Origin: a bacterium
Lineage (GTDB): Bacteria; Margulisbacteria; Marinamargulisbacteria; JAAEMD01
DNA length: 14,712 bases
NCBI GenBank assembly: GCA_024225875.1
Contig: JAAEMD010000323.1
Coordinates: 1-14,712, forward strand
Direction: 5' to 3'
Part shown: piece after piece, positions 1 through 6,714 of the stretch
Layout: every line of letters starts with the position of its first letter
Position numbering within the stretch: the first letter of the stretch is position 1
Translations under genes and position numbers: made by a program
Notes under the pieces: model-generated
Seen by the model: the letters and a program-made list of their open reading frames with translations, nothing else
Database searches by the model: none
Told to the model about the DNA's origin: nothing

Positions 1-14
1 TAATATAGAATATA

Positions 15-20
15 TATAAT
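15..20 (+). promoter_or_regulatory. Probable -10 box of the leuAB promoter
   Basis: A perfect TATAAT lies 22 bases upstream of the leuA start codon, which would place the transcription start near base 27, just before the ribosome binding site. The matching -35 box would fall left of the window edge, so only half the promoter can be judged. The surrounding bases are very AT-rich, so a chance match is possible. If real, leuA is the first gene of its transcript rather than an internal gene of a longer ilv-leu operon. Confidence 0.4.
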
Positions 21-42
21 TTAACCGGAAAGGAGCTATAAA

Positions 43-1560
43 ATGATAAAATCCATAAAAATATTCGATACTACACTAAGAGACGGAGAACAGTCGCCAG
101 GCTGCTCTATGAACAAAGAAGAAAAACTTGAAGTAGCTTATCAGTTAGAGAATCTCGGTGTTGATATTATTGAAGCAGGGTTTGCTATAAGTTCCAGAGG
201 CGACTTTGATTCAATCGATACAATAGCAAGGCACATTAAAACACCTGTCATCTGCAGTCTTGCCCGTGCCAGAAAAGAGGACATCGACGCTGCGGCTGCT
301 TCCCTGGAACAAGCTGAAAACAAGCGTATCCACACATTTATAGCTACTTCTGATATCCATATAGAACATAAACTTCGAACAACTCCGGATAAAGTTATTC
401 AGATGGCTGTAGAGTCTGTTAAATATGCTAAAAGTTTTGTTCAAGATATCCAGTTCTCCGCAGAAGATGCTGGTAGAAGTAACTGGGATTTTCTTGTAAA
501 AATACTTAGCGAAGTAATAAAGGCCGGAGCAACAACACTTAATATTCCCGACACGGTAGGCTATATGACTACCATGGAATATGGAAACCTGATTAAATAT
601 CTTAAAGAAAAAGTTTCAGGCATAGATACTGTAGACCTTGCCGTTCATTGTCATAATGATCTTGGACTGGGCACAGCCAACTCACTTGCCGGCATCTATA
701 ATGGGGCAACTCAAATCGAATGTACTGTAAATGGAATAGGCGAACGAGCTGGAAACACTGCCCTGGAAGAAGTAGTAATGGCCATAGAAACCAGAAAGGA
801 TTTTTTAAATTCAAAAACAAAAATAAATACCAGAGAAATCATGCGTACATCCAGGTTAGTATCAAATATCACAGGCTCTTTTGTACAGCCTAATAAATCT
901 ATAGTTGGGGCTAATGCCTTTGCTCATGAATCTGGAATTCACCAGGACGGTATCTTAAAGCAAAAGCAGACATATGAAATTATAGACCCTGAAGCTGTTG
1001 GTCTTAGCCAAAATAATATGGTAATAGGCAAGCATTCTGGCAGACATGCCTTCTCAGATAAAGTAAAAGAACTGGGCTTTGATCTTACAGTTGAAGAGCT
1101 TAATAAGGCATTTAAAAGATTCAAGCAGCTGGCTGATAAAAAGAAAGAGGTTTCAGACAGAGATATAGAATCCATTATTGCCGATGAGGTCTATCATGCT
1201 CCTGAAATTTATTCTTTGGAGTATGTCCAGATTGTTGCCGGTAATACAACTCGCCCTACAGCCTGTGTTCAGCTTATTAGTGAAGAAAAGTTAATAGAAG
1301 CTGCTGAAATGGGGGCTGGACCTGTTGATGCCATATATAAAACAATCGATAAATTAGTTGGTCAAGAAATAGACCTTGTTGATTTTTCTATCCATTCAGT
1401 TACAGGCGGTACAGATGCACTTGGTGAGGTAACAGTGAGAATTAGAGATGAAGATAAACTGTTCATTGGCAGAGGCTCTTCAATGGATGTTCTTGTTGCA
1501 TCAGCTAAAGCATATTTAGCCGCAATTAATAAAATGCTGTCATTTGGATCTTCCAGGTAA
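43..1560 (+). CDS. leuA: 2-isopropylmalate synthase
   Basis: This enzyme condenses acetyl-CoA with 2-oxoisovalerate, the first committed step of leucine synthesis in the cytoplasm. The 505 residues fit the usual bacterial LeuA length. The N-terminal TIM barrel opens with the DTTLRDGEQ signature (residues 9-17; Arg13, Asp14 and Glu16 are catalytic or metal-binding positions in the family). The metal-binding HCHND lies at 202-206, and GNTALEE at 237-243 supplies the conserved Asn. The linker holds HESGIHQDG (295-303). The C-terminal part (about 389-500) has the GPVDA and GTDALGE motifs of the LeuA regulatory dimer domain, so leucine feedback inhibition is expected by family knowledge. The start is supported by AAAGGAG seven bases upstream. 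leuB follows after 33 bases and is probably co-transcribed. The complete regulatory domain argues against a homocitrate or citramalate synthase reading, though citramalate synthase paralogs look alike. Confidence 0.93.
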   Translation: MIKSIKIFDTTLRDGEQSPGCSMNKEEKLEVAYQLENLGVDIIEAGFAISSRGDFDSIDTIARHIKTPVICSLARARKEDIDAAAASLEQAENKRIHTFIATSDIHIEHKLRTTPDKVIQMAVESVKYAKSFVQDIQFSAEDAGRSNWDFLVKILSEVIKAGATTLNIPDTVGYMTTMEYGNLIKYLKEKVSGIDTVDLAVHCHNDLGLGTANSLAGIYNGATQIECTVNGIGERAGNTALEEVVMAIETRKDFLNSKTKINTREIMRTSRLVSNITGSFVQPNKSIVGANAFAHESGIHQDGILKQKQTYEIIDPEAVGLSQNNMVIGKHSGRHAFSDKVKELGFDLTVEELNKAFKRFKQLADKKKEVSDRDIESIIADEVYHAPEIYSLEYVQIVAGNTTRPTACVQLISEEKLIEAAEMGAGPVDAIYKTIDKLVGQEIDLVDFSIHSVTGGTDALGEVTVRIRDEDKLFIGRGSSMDVLVASAKAYLAAINKMLSFGSSR

Positions 1561-1593
1561 ATCAAAACTAGTCTAATAAGGAGTGAATCAATA

Positions 1594-2688
1594 ATGTATA
1601 AAATTGCAATTATAGGAGGAGATGGAACAGGACCGGAGGTTATTGCTGAAGCTGTAAAGGTCCTGAAAGCCACAGAAGGTAAATTTGGACTTGAATTCAA
1701 GTTTACAGAATTTGAATATAATGGGGACAGGTACCTGAAAGAAGGAAAAACCTTATCTGATGAAGAAATGGAGGGGCTAAAAAAATACGATGCCATTCTT
1801 TTAGGAGCCATTGGTCATACAGATATTAAGCCAGGTATCCTGGAAAGAGGAATCCTGCTTAAACTTCGTTTTGGACTTGACCAGTACATTAACTTAAGAC
1901 CAGTTAAACTGTATGAGAATGTTGAGACTCCTGTCAAAAATAAAAAACCGGAAGATATTGACTATGTAGTCGTACGTGAGAACACAGGAGGTCTTTATTC
2001 CGGATTCGGTGGAATATCTATGAAAAACACTCCTGATGAGGTAGCCGCTCAATCTATGATATATAGCAGACATCAGGTAGAAAGATGTATCCGTTTTGCT
2101 TTTGAGTACGCCAGAAAAAGAAACCTGACAAAACCATGGAGAGGTTTAACTAAAGATGAGTTAGATAAGGGCTATAAAGGTAAATTAACTCTTTGTGGTA
2201 AAACAAATGTACTAACATATGTATTTGATCTTTGGGAAAGAACACTGCATGAGGTTGCCAGAGAATATCCTGAAATTAAACCTGACTATGTACACGTAGA
2301 TGCAATGTGTATTTATATGATTGAGTGCCCTGAAAAATTCGATGTCGTTGTAACAGGAAATATGTTTGGCGATATAATTACAGACCTTGCTGCTGTTACA
2401 CAGGGGGGAATGGGAGTAGCGCCTGGAGGCAATATAAACCCTGAAGGCGTTGGAATGTTTGAGCCAATTGGTGGTACAGCTCCTGCTTTTACTGGTAAAA
2501 ACCAGATAAATCCTATGGCTGCAATTGGTGCTGCCCAGATGATGTTAAACCATATAGGTGAAACTGATGCTGCTGCAAGTATTGACAAATCTATGACTGA
2601 AGTATTCAAGAAAATGAAATCAATGGCTGCTGCTCAAATGGGGTTCAGTACAACTGAAATCGGAGATATGGTAAGAGATAATCTGTAA
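1594..2688 (+). CDS. leuB: 3-isopropylmalate dehydrogenase (variant subfamily)
   Basis: This is an NAD-dependent oxidative decarboxylase of the isocitrate/isopropylmalate dehydrogenase family, acting third in leucine synthesis. The 364 residues fit the family. Visible motifs are GGDGTGPEV (8-16), the ERGILLKLR helix (84-92) and INLRPVKLY (99-107), RENTGGLYSG (128-137), KTNVL (203-207), Asp236, and GNMFGDIITDLAA (255-267) with Asp260 and Asp264 for metal and substrate. The NAD loop is unusual: it reads PIGGTAPAFTGKNQINP where classical LeuB has an HGSAPDIAG type loop, so the usual His and Asp are absent. This resembles the family branch often annotated simply as isocitrate/isopropylmalate dehydrogenase. 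The position right after leuA supports the leucine role; homoisocitrate, isocitrate or tartrate-type substrates cannot be excluded from sequence alone. AAGGAG about ten bases upstream supports the start. Confidence 0.82.
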   Translation: MYKIAIIGGDGTGPEVIAEAVKVLKATEGKFGLEFKFTEFEYNGDRYLKEGKTLSDEEMEGLKKYDAILLGAIGHTDIKPGILERGILLKLRFGLDQYINLRPVKLYENVETPVKNKKPEDIDYVVVRENTGGLYSGFGGISMKNTPDEVAAQSMIYSRHQVERCIRFAFEYARKRNLTKPWRGLTKDELDKGYKGKLTLCGKTNVLTYVFDLWERTLHEVAREYPEIKPDYVHVDAMCIYMIECPEKFDVVVTGNMFGDIITDLAAVTQGGMGVAPGGNINPEGVGMFEPIGGTAPAFTGKNQINPMAAIGAAQMMLNHIGETDAAASIDKSMTEVFKKMKSMAAAQMGFSTTEIGDMVRDNL

Positions 2689-2763
2689 TCAATAAAAAGA
2701 ATTTATACAGTAGCTGGTACAGAAAGATAAAACAGCCTATGTCTATAAATATCTATACGTTAT

Positions 2764-2802
2764 AACATAAAAATCCGAGTTAAGCGCTCGGATTTTTATG
2801 TT
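2764..2802. terminator. Bidirectional rho-independent terminator between leuB and the hydrogenase gene
   Basis: A perfect 16-bp stem (2764-2779 paired with 2787-2802) closes a 7-base loop. The GC-rich top (TCCGAG/CTCGGA) is flanked by A and T runs, so on each strand the stem ends in a U-rich tail. It sits between the convergent ends of leuB (2688) and the hydrogenase gene (2829), and can terminate both. A second, AT-only hairpin (TTGAAAA/TTTTCAA, 2802-2820) lies beside it on the hydrogenase side. Confidence 0.9.
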
Positions 2803-2828
2803 TGAAAAATAAATTTTCAAGTATTTTA

Positions 2829-5800
2829 TTATTTTTTACTTGATACTATACCAGTTAAAAAGCTTTCCATATCATTAAATTTATCTAAAGAAACTCTTTT
2901 ATTATCTATAGATACAAAAAACTCTTTATCTTCACAATGTCCCTTACAAAGCCTGGGTTTTATTTTAACTCTTTCTTCCAGTTTCAGTTCTTTAATTTTC
3001 TTATCAAGTTTATCCATCAAACTATGAGAACCCTTTTTAAAACAATGCTTATCTACACACACTTTTATTGTAACAGGTGCTATATTATCAATACTACTCT
3101 CATTTATTTTTCTGAGAACATTAGTATCGTCCCTTCTCCTGTTTTTGTAATGAGTATGCAACAACTTATGTGCTAATTCAGAGTTAGGTTCACCGTAAAA
3201 ATCTCTATAAAGGTTTAATATATCAGGATTGTCTTGAGATTTTCTTACATCTTGATTCTTATCTATCCTTGTAAGAATATCTTTTCTATCAGTAAGTTCT
3301 CTGGAGTATTGAGGAGTTGGATGCCCTGCCCCGTCTATACACCCACCTGGACAAGTCATAACCTCAATTAAATCATACGATCTAGATTTACAAGAAAGAA
3401 CCTGCTCAATTAAAGGTTCTGCGTTTTTCAAACCACTAACAACAGCTATACGAACATTTTTTCCAGATATCTCATACTCTGCTTCTTTAACACCTTCCAA
3501 ACCTCTAATTTCATTAAAATCTAAATTTTCTAACGGTTTTCCGGATAACTTTTCAGCAGCCATTCTCAATGCAGCTTCTGCTACTCCACCGGAAACACCA
3601 AAAATAACACCAGCTCCACTTACCGTGCTATAAGGTTTGTCAAGAGGTTGAGACTCAATTGCCTCTGGATTTACTTTAGTTCTACGCATCATTTCAAATA
3701 ACTCAGATGTTGTTAAAACTGCATCAACATCTCGAATACCATCCACACTAAAACTTTCCCTTGCAGCTTCATCTTTCTTAGCAATACACGGCATAATAGA
3801 AACAACAAACAGATCTTTCTTTCTATCCTCTAATCCAGCCCATTTTATATAATGATTTTTAACAGTTGATCCAAACATCTGCTGGGGAGACTTACAGGTA
3901 GAAAGATATGGAATCAATTCCGGATATTTTTTTTCAACAAAATTAACCCAACCCGGGCAACAGGACGAAAATTGAGGCAAATACTCTCCTTTTTCTATCC
4001 TTGATACAAATTCTGTCGCTTCTTCTACAATAGTTAAATCTGCTGTAAAGCTAACATCAAAAACCTTATCAAAGCCCAGTTTTTTTGACTTCAGCACCCC
4101 TGCAATAAACGGCATAACCTCATCATAGCCTTTGCTGAAATGATGGGCTACAACAGTCCTTACAGCTGGAGCAACAAACCCAACAACAATTTTATTTGGA
4201 TCATTTAAGGCCTGAAAGACTTTATCACTTTCTCTCTTATAATCAAGAGCACCGCACGGACAGGCATTAACACAGTGACCGCAACTAACACATTGAGTCT
4301 CTTCAAGAGGAGCCCCTGTTTTTGTCCCTATTCTCAAATGACCATTATGATAACTTGCACCCAAAACTCCAACTCCAACTAAATCTTCACAAACTGAAAC
4401 ACATAATCCGCACGAAATACATTTATTATGATCACGATCAATAAAAGGGTGATCTTTTATCACAGTTAGATGATCAATATCCATAATTGGCCGTTTATAT
4501 TCTATATCATGATTACTTGCCTCTTTCCTTAATGTACAAACATTTCTTTCTGCACATCCACATCTCAAACACCTGGAAGACTCTTTTATAGCCTGCTCTT
4601 CTGATATACCATTTTCAATTTCTACAAAACTTTTTACCCTTGTTTTAACAGATTTAACTTTCATTTTTGCACGAGCTATTTTGGGCATCTTTATAAATTC
4701 ATGTCTTGGTAAATCTTCCAGTGTCCCTCTGCTACAAGAGTAATCTTTAATCTTTTCTTTAACATAGCCGGTCAGTACAAAATCATTCATACAATCTGCA
4801 GCTTGTTTACCTGCTGCAACAGCCTGAATTACAGTTGCCGGGCCAGTTACACAGTCTCCTCCAGAAAAAACTTTATGAACAGATGTCTCCATAGTTTTCC
4901 CATTTATTTCAATATCGCCCCATTTATTTAATTTTACAGGTAAATCATCCCACAAAAATGAGGTGTCCGTACTCTGACCTATTGCACCTATTACGGCTGT
5001 TGCTTCCAGACAAACTTCAGGTTCACCTTCAATGGGAACAGGCCTTCTTCTACCTGATCTATCTGCAGGTCCCAGCTCCATTTTCATAAAATAAACCTGC
5101 TTGATTTTTTTTGTTTCAAGATCAAATTCTATTCTGACAGGTGTCATCAGGAAGCTCATCTCAATACCTTCTTCTATTGCTTCTTCTATCTCATAGTCTT
5201 CTGCCGGCATTTCATCCTGGGTTCTTCTATAAATTAAATGAACTTTTTTCACACCTTCTCTTCTTAGAGCAGTTCTGGCACAATCAATAGCTGTATTTCC
5301 ACCACCAATAACAATTACATTATCACCAAGCTCAATATTAACTCCCTTTGTTATACGTTCCAGAAAACTAATGCCTAACCAGACACCTCTTGATCTATCG
5401 CCATCAATTTTTAAAGTATTTGCCTGACAGGATCCAATAGCCAGAAATGTAGCATCAAAATCATTGTGCATGTCTTCCAGGGTTATATGCATACCAAGTT
5501 TTTTACCAGTCTGAATTTTAACGCCTAGTCTCTTTATTTGTTCTATTTCTTTATCTAAGGTTTCATTAGGCAGTCTATAGTCCGGAATACCATATCTTAA
5601 CATACCTCCAGGCTCTGTTTGACGCTCGAAAACCGTTACATCGTGACCATGGACAGCACTAAAATAAGCAGCTGACAGTCCGGATGGACCAGCACCAATA
5701 ACAGCTATTCTTTTTCCAGTAGCCGCTTTCTTCTCAGGCATATAAGGATCTTCACTGTTAATATCTATATCCGAAACAAACCTCTTCACATAATTAATTG

Positions 5801-6308
5801 CAACTGGAGTATCTATAAGGTTTCTACGACAGGCTGCTTCACAAGGATGAGGACACACTCTACCACAAGTTATAGGAAATGGGTTTTTATCTTTTATTAC
5901 TCTTAAAGCACCCCTGAAATTACCATTCGCAACCTGTCTCAGGTATGTCTGTATTCCAATACCTGCCGGACAGGTTTCAACACAAGGTGCAATACAATCG
6001 GCATTATGCTGACTCAATAAATGCTCTAATCTTAAGCGTCTATATGATTCTATCCCCTCAGTATTTGTTTTTATGTCCATTCCTTCACGAACTTTAGTAA
6101 GACATGATTGAACATACCTTTTATCATTTTCAAGCTCGACAACACAAAGACCACACTGGCCCTCAAGTTTGTTTAGTCTGCTGTCATAACACAACCGTGG
6201 TATTTTAAAGCCGGACTCTTCTGCTACTTGAATAATAGTCTTTCCGGGCTCAGTTAATATTTCCCTGTTATTGATGAAAATTTTAATTTTGTTATCTTGC
6301 TTCTGCAT
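2829..6308 (-). CDS. Multidomain NAD(P)H-linked [FeFe]-hydrogenase with GltD/NfnL-like flavin module
   Basis: A cytoplasmic [FeFe]-hydrogenase that probably moves electrons between NAD(P)H and protons/H2. The start used is the ATG at 6308, with GGGGAG six bases upstream; an in-frame ATG at 6341 has no good ribosome site and lies in a leader hairpin. Residue numbers here count from 6341; subtract 11 for the preferred form. Domains in order: plant-type [2Fe-2S] ferredoxin (about 17-95; Cys51, 63, 66, 80); a His/Cys cluster (His112, Cys116, 120, 124); a Fer4_20-type segment (Cys159, 163, 167, 171); a GltD/NfnL flavoprotein with FAD motif GAGPSGLSAA (216-225) and nucleotide motif GGGNTAIDCA (346-355); four cysteines at 591-602; two [4Fe-4S] clusters (641-651, 684-694); and the H-cluster domain. 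The latter has FSSCCPGW (791-798), MPCIAKKDE (850-858) and TCPGGC (996-1001), the group A signature with the proton-relay Cys794. A small-subunit-like segment (about 1010-1065) and a thioredoxin-like [2Fe-2S] domain (Cys1095, 1100, 1132, 1136) end the protein. Direction, NADH versus NADPH and any electron bifurcation are inference. The maturases HydEFG are not in the window. Confidence 0.9.
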   Translation of the reverse strand: MQKQDNKIKIFINNREILTEPGKTIIQVAEESGFKIPRLCYDSRLNKLEGQCGLCVVELENDKRYVQSCLTKVREGMDIKTNTEGIESYRRLRLEHLLSQHNADCIAPCVETCPAGIGIQTYLRQVANGNFRGALRVIKDKNPFPITCGRVCPHPCEAACRRNLIDTPVAINYVKRFVSDIDINSEDPYMPEKKAATGKRIAVIGAGPSGLSAAYFSAVHGHDVTVFERQTEPGGMLRYGIPDYRLPNETLDKEIEQIKRLGVKIQTGKKLGMHITLEDMHNDFDATFLAIGSCQANTLKIDGDRSRGVWLGISFLERITKGVNIELGDNVIVIGGGNTAIDCARTALRREGVKKVHLIYRRTQDEMPAEDYEIEEAIEEGIEMSFLMTPVRIEFDLETKKIKQVYFMKMELGPADRSGRRRPVPIEGEPEVCLEATAVIGAIGQSTDTSFLWDDLPVKLNKWGDIEINGKTMETSVHKVFSGGDCVTGPATVIQAVAAGKQAADCMNDFVLTGYVKEKIKDYSCSRGTLEDLPRHEFIKMPKIARAKMKVKSVKTRVKSFVEIENGISEEQAIKESSRCLRCGCAERNVCTLRKEASNHDIEYKRPIMDIDHLTVIKDHPFIDRDHNKCISCGLCVSVCEDLVGVGVLGASYHNGHLRIGTKTGAPLEETQCVSCGHCVNACPCGALDYKRESDKVFQALNDPNKIVVGFVAPAVRTVVAHHFSKGYDEVMPFIAGVLKSKKLGFDKVFDVSFTADLTIVEEATEFVSRIEKGEYLPQFSSCCPGWVNFVEKKYPELIPYLSTCKSPQQMFGSTVKNHYIKWAGLEDRKKDLFVVSIMPCIAKKDEAARESFSVDGIRDVDAVLTTSELFEMMRRTKVNPEAIESQPLDKPYSTVSGAGVIFGVSGGVAEAALRMAAEKLSGKPLENLDFNEIRGLEGVKEAEYEISGKNVRIAVVSGLKNAEPLIEQVLSCKSRSYDLIEVMTCPGGCIDGAGHPTPQYSRELTDRKDILTRIDKNQDVRKSQDNPDILNLYRDFYGEPNSELAHKLLHTHYKNRRRDDTNVLRKINESSIDNIAPVTIKVCVDKHCFKKGSHSLMDKLDKKIKELKLEERVKIKPRLCKGHCEDKEFFVSIDNKRVSLDKFNDMESFLTGIVSSKK

Positions 6309-6336
6309 ATCAAACTCCCCAAACACAAATTTGTAG

Positions 6337-6363
6337 AGCATTCTTCTTTGTCAGAAGTATGCT
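6337..6363 (-). promoter_or_regulatory. Hairpin in the hydrogenase mRNA leader
   Basis: Ten base pairs with one A-A mismatch (AGCAT-A-CTTCT type arms in the transcript sense) close a 5-base loop. It lies between the predicted transcription start (near 6379) and the ribosome binding site (6315-6320). It buries the alternative upstream ATG at 6341, which supports starting translation at 6308. It could act as an mRNA-stabilising or regulatory stem; it has no U-tract, so it is not a terminator. Confidence 0.5.
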
Positions 6364-6385
6364 AAAAACTCTTTACCAGGCATGT

Positions 6386-6415
6386 ATTATACCATAACCC
6401 GTTATTAAAGGTCAT
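6386..6415 (-). promoter_or_regulatory. Hydrogenase gene promoter with a palindrome in its spacer
   Basis: On the minus strand ATGACC (6410-6415) and TATAAT (6386-6391) are separated by 18 bases, and a TG one base before the -10 box makes it an extended -10. The leader to the ATG at 6308 would be about 70 nt. The spacer contains a perfect inverted repeat ATAAC-N2-GTTAT (6394-6405), well placed for a repressor. It does not fit the usual Rex or Fur consensus, so the regulator is unknown. Confidence 0.6.
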
Positions 6416-6464
6416 ACCTCCTGTCATAAATTAAGAAAATAAACGAATGAATAATTCAGTATAT

Positions 6465-6575
6465 AGCTGATCCAAAATAAAACATCCGACACTGACGTTT
6501 TCAAATGACTTCGTTTATGTACGGCCAGTACACAGCACTCAGTCATTTAAACGGACATTTCAATTTGTACCAGCT
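6465..6575 (+). mobile_element. MITE-like element, copy A (111 bp)
   Basis: A non-coding element with imperfect terminal inverted repeats of about 24 bp, starting AGCTGATCCAAAATAAAAC at the left and, on the other strand, AGCTGGTACAAATTGAAAT at the right. A second copy lies at 13490-13552 in the opposite orientation: the outer 29 bases match 25/29 and the inner-facing 30 bases 27/30. Copy A has a 52-bp middle with its own nested palindromes: AAATGACT (6503-6510) pairs with AGTCATTT (6541-6548), around TGTAC-GGCCA-GTACA (6518-6532). TATA stands on both sides of the GCTG...CAGC core and may be a target duplication. No transposase is present, so the parent element is unknown. It sits about 50 bp upstream of the hydrogenase promoter. 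Confidence 0.75.
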
Positions 6576-6590
6576 ATACTTAATTTAACA

Positions 6591-6619
6591 TTGATGAGAT
6601 ATATGAAATATCTCATCAA
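6591..6619. repeat. Perfect 12-bp inverted repeat
   Basis: TTGATGAGATAT and ATATCTCATCAA form a perfect 12-bp stem around the 5-base loop ATGAA. It lies between MITE copy A and the htpG terminator region. There is no T-run on either side, so it is not a standard terminator; it may be an operator-like site, a transcript-end stabilising stem, or further mobile-element debris. Confidence 0.6.
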
Positions 6620-6647
6620 CATAAATCATTTTAATGAAAACCAGATT

Positions 6648-6714
6648 AAAAATTATGAACTTATATTTAAGTGCGCCTGTAACATACTTAAATTACCTGC
6701 AGAAACTATAAGTT
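6648..6714 (-). terminator. Probable htpG terminator
   Basis: Directly at the htpG stop codon, two nested stems can form on the minus strand: AACTTATA with TATAAGTT (6707-6714 with 6658-6665) and, inside, ATTTAAGT with ACTTAAAT (6686-6693 with 6665-6672). They overlap by one base. A run of five U in the transcript (6648-6652) follows after a few bases. The stems are AT-rich, so strength is uncertain. Confidence 0.4.

Noticed and set aside
1362..1811. 149-codon open frame on the minus strand across the leuA-leuB junction
   Set aside because: It is antisense to two clear genes, has no ribosome site, and its low-complexity Ser/Leu-rich product looks like a shadow of coding sequence.
6309..6341. 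Upstream ATG that would add 11 residues to the hydrogenase
   Set aside because: It has only a weak AAAGAAGA in front and is buried in the leader hairpin, while the ATG at 6308 has GGGGAG at proper spacing and begins directly at the ferredoxin domain.
6362..6415. A 17-codon ORF on the minus strand beginning ATG ACC TTT, preceded by AGGAGG, in the hydrogenase promoter region
   Set aside because: The Shine-Dalgarno-like sequence is only one base from the ATG, too close to work, and the ORF overlaps the predicted -35 and -10 boxes, so its own start would not be transcribed.
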